A DNA stretch of 64,000 nt from the NCBI RefSeq assembly GCF_000717185.1, contig NZ_JNYE01000022.1:10287-74286 (forward strand), in the 5' to 3' direction. Within the stretch, counting starts at the first letter, position 1; every line of letters begins with the position of its first letter. Positions 41,667-51,606 of this stretch are shown here, piece by piece. Under the pieces are notes generated by a model that was given only the letters and a program-made list of their open reading frames with translations, made no database searches and had not been told where the DNA came from. This DNA comes from Kitasatospora phosalacinea. Its GTDB lineage: Bacteria; Actinomycetota; Actinomycetes; Streptomycetales; Streptomycetaceae. The translations under genes and the position numbers were made by a program.

Positions 41667-43082
41667 GTGCCCTACTTCGACGCCGCCTCCACCGCCCCGC
41701 TGCACCCCGTCGCCCGGCAGGCCCTGCTCGCCGCCCTCGACGAGGGCTGGGCCGACCCGGCCCGGCTGCACCGCTCCGCCCGGCAGGCCCGGATGCTGCT
41801 GGACGCCGCCCGGGAGACCGTCGCCGAGGCGCTCGGCGCCCGGGCCGACGAGATCGCCTTCACCGCATCCGGCACCCAGGCCCTCCAGTTGGGCGTCCTC
41901 GGCGCCCTGCGCGGCCACCGCCGCCGCGGCGCCCACCTGGTGCACTCCGCGGTCGAGCACTCCGCCGTCCTGCACGCCGCCGAGCGCTGGGAGGCCGACG
42001 GCGGCGCCGCCACCTCCGTCCCGGTCGACCGCCACGGCCGGGTCGGCGCCGCGGAGTTCGCCGCCGCGGTGCGCCCCGACACCGCGCTCGCCGTGCTGCA
42101 GTCCGCCAACCACGAGGTCGGCACCCTGCAGCCGGTCACCGAGACCGCCGCGCTGCTCGGCGACGTCCCGCTGCTGGTCGACGCCGCGCAGAGCGCCGGG
42201 CGGCTGCCCGTCCCGGCGGGCTGGTCGGTGCTGGCCGCCAGCGCCCACAAGTGGGGCGGCCCGGCGGGCGTCGGGGTGCTCGCCGTCCGCAAGGGCGTCC
42301 GGTTCTCCTCCGCGCTGCCCGCCGACGACCGCGAGGGCGGCCGGGTGCCGGGCTTCCCCAACGTCCCGGCGATCGTCGCCGCCGCGGCCTCGCTGCGCGC
42401 CGTCCGGGCCGGGGCCGAGGCCGAGAACGCCCGGCTGCGGGAGCTCGTCGACCTGGTCCGCCACCGCGTCCCGCAGCTCGTCCCCGCCGTCGAGGTGGTC
42501 GGCCACCCCGAACTGCGGCTCCCCCACCTCGTGACCTTCTCCTGCCTGTACGTGGACGGCGAGGTGCTGCTCACCGAGCTCGACCGGGCGGGCTTCGCGG
42601 TCAGCTCCGGCTCCTCCTGCACCTCCAGCACCCTGACGCCCAGCCACGTGCTGGCCGCGATGGGCGTGCTCACCGAGGGCAACCTCCGGGTCTCGCTGCC
42701 CGCGGGCACCACCCGCGCCGAGGTGGACGCCTTCCTCGACGTGCTGCCCCGGGTGGTCGCCGAGGTCCGCGCCCCGCTCGGCCTCGACCTCCCGGCGCCC
42801 GGCCCGGCCGCGGCCGCGGAGCCGGCGGCGGGATCGGAGCCGGAGCCGGAGCTGGTCCTCGACACCCTGGGCAAGCGCTGCCCGATCCCGGTCATCGAGC
42901 TCGCCAAGCGCATCGGCGAGGTCGCCCCCGGCGGCCGCGTCGCCGTCCTGTCCGACGACGAGGCGGCCCGCCACGACATCCCCGCCTGGTGCGAGATGTG
43001 CGGCCACACCTACGCGGGCGAGGCCCCCGCCACGGAGTACGGGGGCGCCCGCGGCACGGCCTACCTGGTGCGGAGGGCGTGA
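41667..43082 (+). CDS. Cysteine desulfurase fused to a TusA sulfur-carrier domain
   Basis: Predicted to take sulfur from cysteine and hand it to its own carrier domain. Residues 1-375 are an IscS/NifS-type class V enzyme: PLP phosphate loop TASGTQALQLG, HSAVEHSAVLHA, PLP lysine in SAHKWGGPAG, and the active-site loop Cys in SSGSSCTSSTLTPSH. After an acidic Pro/Ala linker (~375-398) comes TusA (about 400-471) with LDTLGKRCPIPVIELAKRI, where the Cys-Pro pair is the persulfide site, and a further WCEMCGH. Fusion of donor and carrier is uncommon. The start GTG 41667 may be leaderless. The target (tRNA thiolation, cofactor or Fe-S) is not known. Confidence 0.9.
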   Translation: MPYFDAASTAPLHPVARQALLAALDEGWADPARLHRSARQARMLLDAARETVAEALGARADEIAFTASGTQALQLGVLGALRGHRRRGAHLVHSAVEHSAVLHAAERWEADGGAATSVPVDRHGRVGAAEFAAAVRPDTALAVLQSANHEVGTLQPVTETAALLGDVPLLVDAAQSAGRLPVPAGWSVLAASAHKWGGPAGVGVLAVRKGVRFSSALPADDREGGRVPGFPNVPAIVAAAASLRAVRAGAEAENARLRELVDLVRHRVPQLVPAVEVVGHPELRLPHLVTFSCLYVDGEVLLTELDRAGFAVSSGSSCTSSTLTPSHVLAAMGVLTEGNLRVSLPAGTTRAEVDAFLDVLPRVVAEVRAPLGLDLPAPGPAAAAEPAAGSEPEPELVLDTLGKRCPIPVIELAKRIGEVAPGGRVAVLSDDEAARHDIPAWCEMCGHTYAGEAPATEYGGARGTAYLVRRA

Positions 43083-43128
43083 GACGCCAGGGGCCCGGGC
43101 TGCCGCCGGACCCCGGCGGGCCCTCCGC

Positions 43129-45254
<2,126 letters not shown>

Positions 45255-45290
45255 GCCGCGGTGACCGCGGTCACCGCGCCCGGAACGCCG

Positions 45291-45326
45291 CGAGGGCGGC
45301 TCCCCCGTGCTGGGGAGCCGCCCTCG
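45291..45326. terminator. Bidirectional hairpin between lipoprotein and erpA genes
   Basis: Arms CGAGGGCGGCTCCCC and GGGGAGCCGCCCTCG pair over about 15 bp around a short loop, centred between the convergent stop codons at 45254 and 45350. Confidence 0.85.
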
Positions 45327-45349
45327 GCGCGTGCCGAGCCTGCTGGGGC

Positions 45350-45703
45350 TTAGCTGAACGAGTCGCCGCAGGCGCAGGAGCCGGTGGCGTTCGGGTTGTC
45401 GATCGTGAAGCCCTGCTTCTCGATGGTGTCCACGAAGTCGACGGTGGCGCCGCCCAGGTAGGGGGCGCTCATCCGGTCGGTGACGACCTTGACACCGTTG
45501 AAGTCCTTGACGACGTCGCCGTCCAGCGAACGCTCGTCGAAGAACAGCTGGTAGCGCAGGCCCGAGCAGCCGCCGGGCTGCACGGCGACGCGCAGCGAGA
45601 GGTCGTCGCGGCCTTCCTGCTCCAGCAGGCCCTTGACCTTGGCCGCGGCGGCATCGGTGAGGAGAATGCCACTCTCGACGGTGGTCTCGTCCTGGACGGT
45701 CAT
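45350..45703 (-). CDS. erpA: A-type iron-sulfur carrier (ErpA/HesB family)
   Basis: Carries Fe-S clusters to target enzymes. The 117 residues show the A-type signature: ILLTDAAAAKVKGLLEQEG, VQPGGCSGLRYQLFFDE with the first cluster Cys, and SCACGDSFS with the C-terminal Cys pair. ATG 45703 has GGGAG upstream. Its mycobacterial counterpart (Rv2204c) is at the same place in the locus. Nearby clients are likely the Rieske protein (qcrA) and the [4Fe-4S] enzyme NadA. It is a single gene divergent from the GNAT gene. Confidence 0.93.
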   Translation of the reverse strand: MTVQDETTVESGILLTDAAAAKVKGLLEQEGRDDLSLRVAVQPGGCSGLRYQLFFDERSLDGDVVKDFNGVKVVTDRMSAPYLGGATVDFVDTIEKQGFTIDNPNATGSCACGDSFS

Positions 45704-45910
45704 GCTTACTCCCGGTCTGTGACGACGGTGATCCGCCAGTGCCAACCAGCGGCCCCCCGGATTCATTTCCGGGAGGTGGTGCGTTCGGGGGACATTTTTC
45801 GTCGCCCACTCCCCCACGTACCCCATGCTCGCACACCGGGAGCAGCGGGTCACCGCCCACTTCCGCGAACCGCTACCGCCCGCGCACCGGGCGGTAGCAG
45901 GATGTGAGGG

Positions 45911-46792
45911 GTGATCATTCGTCAGCTCAGGGACACCGCGGACGACGCCGGGGCCGTGGACCGGATCGCCCGGACCGCCTTCCGCGATCTGGACGGCCGA
46001 CCGCCGAACGACCCGGAGACCCCGGCGGACGTCCGGCGCGGGATCCGCGGCGCGGCCCGCGTCCGGCACCTGGCGGTCACCGACCCGCAGGGGTGCTGGA
46101 TCGCCGAGCAGGACGGCGAGGCCGTCGGGGCGGCGCTGTCGCTGCGCCGCGAGGGGGTGTGGGTGCTGCCGCTGTTCGTGGTGCTGCCCGCCGCGCAGGG
46201 GCAGGGCGTGGGCCGGCTGCTGCTGGAGCGGGCCACCGCGTACGGACGCGGCTGCCTGCGCGGCATGCTGTGCGCCTCGCCGTCCCCGGCGGCGGCCCGG
46301 CGCTACCGGCGGGCCGGGTTCACCCTGCACCCGACGATGCGGCTGACCGGGCAGGTCGACCGGGAGCGGCTGCTGGACCCGGGCGAGATCCCGGTGCACG
46401 CGGGCAACGCGACGCACCTGCACCTGCTCGACTCGGTCGACCGCCGCCTGCGGGGCGCGGCGCACGGGCCGGACCACGCGTTCATGCTGGCGCACTTCGA
46501 GGAGCTGCTGGTCGCGGACACCCTGGCCGGGACGGGCTACTGCTACCGGGACGGCGGCGAGGTGCAGCTGCTCGCCGCGACCTCCAAGCGGATCGCGGCC
46601 CGGCTGCTGCGCGAGGCGCTCTCCCGGGTGCCGGTCGGGACGGAGGCGAGCGTCTCCTTCCTGACCGCCGAGCAGGAGTGGGCGGTGGACGCGGGCCTCG
46701 ACCTGGGCCTGTCGCTGTCCACCCGCGGCTACCTGGGCCTGCGCGGGATGCGGCCGCCTGCGCCGTACGTCCCCAACGGGGGCTACCTGTGA
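45911..46792 (+). CDS. GNAT-family N-acetyltransferase
   Basis: Protein of 293 residues. The N-terminal ~150 residues form a GNAT domain with strand ALSLRREGVWVLPLFVVLPA and the acetyl-CoA loop QGQGVGRLLLERA (about 96-108), followed by CASPSPAAARRYRRAGF. The C-terminal ~130 residues have a second alpha/beta domain (AHFEELLVADTLAGTGYCYRD ... VSFLTAEQEWAVDAG) that may be a degenerate second GNAT domain. GTG 45911 is preceded by GAGGGG at very short spacing. Acceptor unknown. Confidence 0.82.
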   Translation: MIIRQLRDTADDAGAVDRIARTAFRDLDGRPPNDPETPADVRRGIRGAARVRHLAVTDPQGCWIAEQDGEAVGAALSLRREGVWVLPLFVVLPAAQGQGVGRLLLERATAYGRGCLRGMLCASPSPAAARRYRRAGFTLHPTMRLTGQVDRERLLDPGEIPVHAGNATHLHLLDSVDRRLRGAAHGPDHAFMLAHFEELLVADTLAGTGYCYRDGGEVQLLAATSKRIAARLLREALSRVPVGTEASVSFLTAEQEWAVDAGLDLGLSLSTRGYLGLRGMRPPAPYVPNGGYL

Positions 46793-46801
46793 GGCGGAAC
46801 C

Positions 46802-46821
46802 AGGGGCTCGGGGAACGGCGA
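46802..46821 (+). repeat. Solo arm of the GGGGAAC-core repeat, copy C
   Basis: AGGGGCTCGGGGAACGGCGA here is the same as the left arm of copy B (29909-29927 region). No matching opposite arm is within the following few hundred bases, so it seems to be a remnant or half element between two convergent genes. Confidence 0.75.
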
Positions 46822-46829
46822 GGCTCTTC

Positions 46830-48197
46830 TCACCGCATGGTGTCGAGGATCTCCCGGACCGTCTCCATCGTGGTCCCCGGGTGCAGGAAGGCGAAGCGGG
46901 CGACGGTCTCGCCGTCCCAGCCGGTGGGGGTGACGAAGCCGGTCTGGTCGGCGAGGAGCTGCCGGGACCAGCGGTAGTAGTCGTCGTGGGTCCAGCCCTT
47001 GCGGCGGAAGCAGACGGCGGAGAGCTGCGGGTCGTGGAGGAGTTCGAGGTGGTCGGCGTCGCGGATCAGCTGCGCGGTGTCGCGGGCCAGGCGCAGGCCG
47101 GCCTCGATGGCGTCGGTGTAGGCCTGGACGCCGTGGACGGCGAGGGAGAACCAGAGCGGGAGGCCGCGGGCGCGGCGGGTGAGGTGGTAGGCGTAGTCGG
47201 TGGGGTTCCACTCGTCGCCCTCGGTGTGCAGGACGTCCAGGTAGGAGGCGTCCTGGGTGTGGACGGCGCGGGCCAGGCGCGGTTCGCGGTAGAGCAGGGC
47301 GGCGCAGTCGAACGGGGCGAACAGCCACTTGTGCGGGTCGACGACGAAGCTGTCGGCGTGCTCGATGCCGTCGTAGCGGTGGCGGACGGAGGGGGCGAAG
47401 AGCCCGGCGCCGCCGTACGCGCCGTCGACGTGGAACCAGAGGCCGTGCTCGCGGGCGACCTCGGCGATGCCGGCCAGGTCGTCGACGATGCCCTCGTTGG
47501 TGGTGCCCGCGGTGCCGACGACGGCGATCACGGTCTCGGGGTGGGGGTCGGCGGCGAGGGCGGCGCGCAGGGCGGCGCCGGTCAGGCGGCGGTCGACGGC
47601 GGGGACGGGGAAGGGTTCGACGCCGATGATGTTGAAGGTGTTCTTGACCGAGGAGTGGACCTGGTCGGCGACGGCGATCCGCAGCCGGGCCTCCGGTCCG
47701 ACGCCCAGGCGGCGCCTCGCGGTGTCGCGGGCGACGACCAGCGCGGAGAGGTTGCCGGCCGAGCCGCCGGAGACGAAGGTGCCGCCGGCGCTCGCGGGCA
47801 GGCCGGCCCGGTCCGCTATCAGGCGCAGGACCTGGTTCTCGGCGGCGATCGCGCCGGCCGCCTCCAGCCAGGAGATGCCCTGCAGGGAGGCGCAGGAGAC
47901 GACCATGTCGAAGAGCAGGGCGGCCTTGGTGGGGGCGCAGGGGATGAAGGAGAGGTAGCGCGGGCTGTCGGCGGAGATGACGGCGCGGGAGAGCTCGTGG
48001 TCGTAGAGCTTGAGGACGTCGGCGGGGTGGTTGCCGTGGTCGTTCAGCAGCCCGGCGAGGGCCTCGCGCAGGTGGGCGCCGTCGCCGGGGTGGTCGAGCG
48101 GGACGGGGTCGTACTGCAGGCGTTCGCGCATGTAGTCGAAGACGAGGTCGACCAGCTCGTTGTCCGGCTTGTGCATGCGGTCGGGTGCTGCGTACAC
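46830..48197 (-). CDS. PLP-dependent amino acid decarboxylase (group II)
   Basis: Enzyme of 455 residues in the aromatic-L-amino-acid/glutamate decarboxylase family. Typical sites: GGTFVSGGSAGNLSALVVAR, the stacking His region LWFHVDGAYGGAGLF (Asp to PLP), and the PLP lysine in VDPHKWLFAPFDCAALL. Its N-terminus RYLSFIPCAPTKAALLFDMV is the substrate-side conserved part of the family. Substrate could be an aromatic amino acid, Glu or a diaminobutyrate-type acid. GTG 48197 starts the gene. The following AsnC-type gene on the same strand upstream (145 bp away) is a probable regulator. Confidence 0.85.
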   Translation of the reverse strand: MYAAPDRMHKPDNELVDLVFDYMRERLQYDPVPLDHPGDGAHLREALAGLLNDHGNHPADVLKLYDHELSRAVISADSPRYLSFIPCAPTKAALLFDMVVSCASLQGISWLEAAGAIAAENQVLRLIADRAGLPASAGGTFVSGGSAGNLSALVVARDTARRRLGVGPEARLRIAVADQVHSSVKNTFNIIGVEPFPVPAVDRRLTGAALRAALAADPHPETVIAVVGTAGTTNEGIVDDLAGIAEVAREHGLWFHVDGAYGGAGLFAPSVRHRYDGIEHADSFVVDPHKWLFAPFDCAALLYREPRLARAVHTQDASYLDVLHTEGDEWNPTDYAYHLTRRARGLPLWFSLAVHGVQAYTDAIEAGLRLARDTAQLIRDADHLELLHDPQLSAVCFRRKGWTHDDYYRWSRQLLADQTGFVTPTGWDGETVARFAFLHPGTTMETVREILDTMR

Positions 48198-48342
48198 GGG
48201 TGTCCTCTTCGCTGCGGGCGGTGCTGGGGTCGTGATCAGCGTAGGCAGCGGGGGTCGGCGGGCGCGCGTCGGAACGCGGCCCTCCGGGGCGGGTTTCCTG
48301 CGTGTTCGGGCGGGGGCGCGCAGGAAAGCTGCGCCGGGTGGG

Positions 48343-48804
48343 TCACAGGAGCCGGGAGAGGACCACGGAGGAGCGGCTGCGCTGGACGCCGGGCTCCTTG
48401 CGGATGCGTTCGATGACGGCTTCCAGGTGGCGGGTGTCGGCGGCGCGCAGGTGGACGAGGGCGTCGGGGTCGCCGGTGACCGTCCAGGCGGCGGCGACCT
48501 CGGGGAACTGGCGCAGGGTGGCGAGCAGTTCCTCGGGCGAGGTGCGGGCGCGGCAGTAGACCTCGACGAAGGCCTCGGTGTGCCAGTCGAGCAGGTCGGG
48601 GTCGAGGACGACGGTGAAGCCGCGGACCACGCCGCGCGCCCGCAGCCGGTCGATCCGGCGGCGGACGGCGGTGGCGGAGAGGTTGGTGAGCAGCCCGATC
48701 TCGGCGTAGGAGGCGCGGCCGTCGCGGCCGAGGTGCTCGATCAGCAGGCGGTCGGTGTCGTCGAGCGCCGCCGGGCCGGGGCCGGGCGGCCGGTGGGTAC
48801 TCAT
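48343..48804 (-). CDS. Lrp/AsnC-family transcriptional regulator
   Basis: Full-length regulator of 153 residues. The N-terminal helix-turn-helix covers ~15-62 (LDDTDRLLIEHLGRDGRASYAEIGLLTNLSATAVRRRIDRLRARG) in the family pattern, followed by the ligand-binding RAM domain (GFTVVLDPDLLDWHTEAFVE ... PEVAAAWTVTGDPDALVHLR). It probably binds an amino acid and controls the adjoining decarboxylase gene. ATG 48804 is used; the frame continues upstream without support. A direct relation to the RAM-only protein at 28021-28302 through mixed oligomers is possible but not shown. Confidence 0.9.
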   Translation of the reverse strand: MSTHRPPGPGPAALDDTDRLLIEHLGRDGRASYAEIGLLTNLSATAVRRRIDRLRARGVVRGFTVVLDPDLLDWHTEAFVEVYCRARTSPEELLATLRQFPEVAAAWTVTGDPDALVHLRAADTRHLEAVIERIRKEPGVQRSRSSVVLSRLL

Positions 48805-48892
48805 GGCGGGGCTCCACGGGCGGTGCGGGTGAGGGCGGCGGGCCGGAGGGGACGGTTCCGCGGGCCCCATTCTCGCGGACGCCGCGGGCGGG

Positions 48893-49819
48893 TCAGTCCA
48901 CCAGTAGGACGATCTTGCCGCGGGTGCGGCCCTCGGCGTTGAGGGCCTGGGCGGAGGCGGCCTGGCTGAGCGGGAAGGTGGAGGCGACGGGGACGGTGAG
49001 CAGGCCGTCCTCGGCGAGCCGGGCGACGGTGGCGAGGTCCTCGGGGTCGGGGCGGGTGAAGACGTAGCGGCCGCCGCGGGCGGTGACGGTGTAGTCGACC
49101 ACGGAGGCGACCCGGGTGGGGTCCTTGAGCAGGCCGGTCGAGACCTCGACGGCGTCGCCGCCGATCAGGTCGAGGGCGGCGTCGACGCCGTCGGGGGCCA
49201 GGGCGCGGACGCGTTCGGCGAGGCCGGGGCCGTACTGGACGGGTTCGACGCCCAGGCCGCGCAGGAAGGTGTGGTTGTGCTCCCCGGCGGTGCCGATGAC
49301 CCGGGCGCCGAGGGCGGTGGCGACCTGGCAGGCGATCGAGCCGACGCCGCCGGCCGCGGCGTGGATCAGCACGGTCTCGCCGCGGCGCAGTCCGAGCGCC
49401 CCGACCAGGGCCTGCTGGGCGGTGAGTCCGGCGGTGGGCAGCCCGCCGGCCTCGGCCCAGTCGAGGGCGGCGGGTTTGCGGGCCAGGGTGCGGACGGGGG
49501 CGGCGACGAGTTCGGCGTAGGTGCCGTGCTCGATGACGTCCTTGCGGACGTAGCCGATGACCTCGTCGCCGGGGGCGTACTCGGTGACGGCGCCGCCGAC
49601 GGCCTGGACGGTGCCGGCCAGGTCGAAGCCCATGACCAGGGGGAAGTGCGCGTCGAGGACGCCGTCGAGGTGCCCCTCGCGGATCTTCCAGTCGACGGGG
49701 TTGACGCCGACCGCGCGGGTGCGGACGAGTACGGTGTCGGGGCCGACCTTCGGGTCGGGGAGCTCGGTGTACTCGACCACGTCGGGGCCGCCGTAGCGGT
49801 GGATCGCGATTGCCTTCAT
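48893..49819 (-). CDS. NADPH-dependent quinone oxidoreductase/zinc-type alcohol dehydrogenase
   Basis: MDR-superfamily protein of 308 residues. The catalytic domain begins MKAIAIHRYGGPDVVEYTEL and has GVNPVDWKIREG, typical for quinone oxidoreductases without structural zinc. The Rossmann motif is HAAAGGVGSIACQVATALGARV, and the C-terminus ASAQALNAEGRTRGKIVLLV is standard. No zinc-binding cysteine set is visible. ATG 49819 has GGGGG upstream. It is divergent from nadA and shares a 181-bp region with three repeated palindromes, so the two may be co-regulated. Substrate unknown. Confidence 0.87.
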   Translation of the reverse strand: MKAIAIHRYGGPDVVEYTELPDPKVGPDTVLVRTRAVGVNPVDWKIREGHLDGVLDAHFPLVMGFDLAGTVQAVGGAVTEYAPGDEVIGYVRKDVIEHGTYAELVAAPVRTLARKPAALDWAEAGGLPTAGLTAQQALVGALGLRRGETVLIHAAAGGVGSIACQVATALGARVIGTAGEHNHTFLRGLGVEPVQYGPGLAERVRALAPDGVDAALDLIGGDAVEVSTGLLKDPTRVASVVDYTVTARGGRYVFTRPDPEDLATVARLAEDGLLTVPVASTFPLSQAASAQALNAEGRTRGKIVLLVD

Positions 49820-49886
49820 GCCCCCAGCCAACCGGACGGCACGGCGGGTCCTCGCGTCGGAAGCATCCATCCTGGTGAGCGGTTCT

Positions 49887-49956
49887 CGTCACATCGACGA
49901 ATCGGCCATCGTCAGACTGACGACAACCGGTTATCATAGATAGCGTCAGATAGACG
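49887..49956. promoter_or_regulatory. Three copies of CGTC-N5-GACG upstream of nadA
   Basis: CGTCACATCGACG (49887-49899), CGTCAGACTGACG (49910-49922) and CGTCAGATAGACG (49944-49956) have identical arms and 5-nt centres; copy 2 extends to a perfect CGTCAG/CTGACG. Start-to-start distances are 23 and 34 bp. Copies 2 and 3 flank the AT-rich TTATCATAGATAG, which probably holds the nadA -10 box (TATCAT, 49932-49937). This looks like a multi-site operator for an NAD-biosynthesis regulator. Confidence 0.65.
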
Positions 49957-50000
49957 AGAAGGCTGGTGTTGATCCGGCCGCACCAGGAGGGCAGCCGCCC

Positions 50001-51182
50001 GTGACCACCACGACCGAGACCTACGGCACCGACCCCGCCCCCTCCCCGCTCGCCCTGCTGCTGCTCGGCCGGGAGGCCGACCCGAACAGCGAGCGCGGCG
50101 TGGAGTGCCCCGGCGACCTGCCCGCCGCCTCCGACCCCGACCTGGTGGCGCGCGCCCGCGCCGCGAAGGAGAAGCTCGGCGACCGGGTCTTCATCCTGGG
50201 CCACCACTACCAGCGCGACGAGGTCATCGAGTTCGCCGACGTCACCGGCGACTCGTTCAAGCTGGCCCGGGACGCGGCGGCCCGCCCGGAGGCCGAGTAC
50301 ATCGTGTTCTGCGGCGTGCACTTCATGGCCGAGTCCGCCGACATCCTCACCTCCGAGCGCCAGCAGGTCGTCCTGCCGGACCTCGCGGCGGGCTGCTCGA
50401 TGGCCGACATGGCCACCGCCGAGCAGGTCGCCGAGTGCTGGGACGTGCTGACCGAGGCGGGCGTCGCGGACGCCACCGTGCCGGTGTCGTACATGAACTC
50501 CTCGGCCGACATCAAGGCGTTCACCGGCAAGCACGGCGGCACCATCTGCACCTCCTCCAACGCGAAGCGCGCCCTGGAGTGGGCCTTCGAGCAGGGGCAG
50601 AAGGTGCTGTTCCTGCCGGACCAGCACCTGGGGCGCAACACCGCGGTGCTGGAGATGGGCATCTCCCTGGACGAGTGCGTGCTCTACAACCCGCACAAGC
50701 CGAACGGCGGCCTGACCGCCGAGCAGCTGCGGGACGCGAAGATGATCCTGTGGCGCGGCCACTGCTCGGTGCACGGCCGCTTCAGCGTGGAGTCGGTGAA
50801 CGAGGTCCGCGAGCGGATCCCGGGCGTGACCGTGCTGGTGCACCCGGAGTGCAGGCACGAGGTGGTCACCGCCGCCGACATGGTGGGCTCGACCGAGTAC
50901 ATCATCAAGGCGCTGGACGCCGCCGAGCCCGGCTCGAAGTGGGCGATCGGCACCGAGCTGAACCTGGTCCGCCGCCTGGCCAAGGCGCACCCGGACAAGG
51001 AGGTCGTCTTCCTCGACCGCACCGTGTGCTTCTGCTCGACCATGAACCGGATCGACCTGCCGCACCTGGTCTGGGCGCTGGAGTCGCTGGCCGAGGGCCG
51101 GGTGCCGAACGTGATCACGGTGGACGCCGAGACCGAGAAGCACGCCAAGGCGGCGCTGGACCGGATGCTGGCCCTGCCGTAA
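50001..51182 (+). CDS. nadA: Quinolinate synthase
   Basis: [4Fe-4S] enzyme that condenses iminoaspartate with dihydroxyacetone phosphate in NAD synthesis. The 393 residues include FILGHHYQRDEVIEFAD, the three cluster cysteines in FCGVHFMAESA, VHPECRHEV and RTVCFCSTMNRI, plus NSSADIKAFTGKHGGTICTSSN. This is the longer actinobacterial type. GTG 50001 follows GGAGGGCAGCC. No nadB or nadC is adjacent. The cluster may be supplied through the ErpA-type protein at 45350-45703. Three palindromes upstream suggest specific repression. Confidence 0.95.
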   Translation: MTTTTETYGTDPAPSPLALLLLGREADPNSERGVECPGDLPAASDPDLVARARAAKEKLGDRVFILGHHYQRDEVIEFADVTGDSFKLARDAAARPEAEYIVFCGVHFMAESADILTSERQQVVLPDLAAGCSMADMATAEQVAECWDVLTEAGVADATVPVSYMNSSADIKAFTGKHGGTICTSSNAKRALEWAFEQGQKVLFLPDQHLGRNTAVLEMGISLDECVLYNPHKPNGGLTAEQLRDAKMILWRGHCSVHGRFSVESVNEVRERIPGVTVLVHPECRHEVVTAADMVGSTEYIIKALDAAEPGSKWAIGTELNLVRRLAKAHPDKEVVFLDRTVCFCSTMNRIDLPHLVWALESLAEGRVPNVITVDAETEKHAKAALDRMLALP

Positions 51183-51227
51183 CGATCCGCCCCGCGGCCC
51201 GCCGCGGGCGTGCGGGAGGGCGAACAA

Positions 51228-51260
51228 GAGGGCGGGCACCCCACCGGGGTGCCCGCCCTC
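51228..51260. terminator. Bidirectional terminator between nadA and pspAA
   Basis: Perfect 15-bp stem (51228-51242 with 51246-51260; GAGGGCGGGCACCCC and its complement) with a 3-nt loop, midway between convergent stops. Confidence 0.88.
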
Positions 51261-51281
51261 TCGTCACGTGTGGCGCCCGAA

Positions 51282-51575
51282 CTACTCCGGGAGTCCGGGG
51301 ATCAGGCCGTCGCCCTCGTCGCGCAGCAGCTCGCGGACCTGCTCCAGGGACGCCTCGGCGTCCGGCAGGATCAGGTCCGACGGCTCCAGCGACTCCGCCG
51401 GGAGCGGCGTGCCGACCTCGCGAACGGTCGCGAGCAGGCTGCCGAGCGCGGACCGGAAGGCCGCCTCGTCGCCCGTCTCGACGGCCTGGAGCAGCTCGTC
51501 GTCCAGCTGGTTCAGCCGGTTCAGGTCGGCCTCCGCGACCTCGAACTGCCCCTCACCCAAGACCCGCATGATCAT
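51282..51575 (-). CDS. pspAA: PspA-associated protein PspAA
   Basis: Acidic protein of 97 residues with the PspAA-type pattern MRVLGEGQFEVAEADLNRLNQ, ALGSLLATVREVGTPLPAE and DLILPDAEASLEQVRELL. This family occurs directly after pspA in actinobacteria and is thought to take part in the same envelope-stress response. The start is one of two close ATGs (51575 or 51569); GGGGAG lies about 14 nt before the first. It begins 31 bp after the pspA stop on the same strand, so both form an operon. Confidence 0.85.
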   Translation of the reverse strand: MIMRVLGEGQFEVAEADLNRLNQLDDELLQAVETGDEAAFRSALGSLLATVREVGTPLPAESLEPSDLILPDAEASLEQVRELLRDEGDGLIPGLPE

Positions 51576-51606
51576 GCTGGTGCTTCTCCCCTTGTTGCTC
51601 GCGGGC

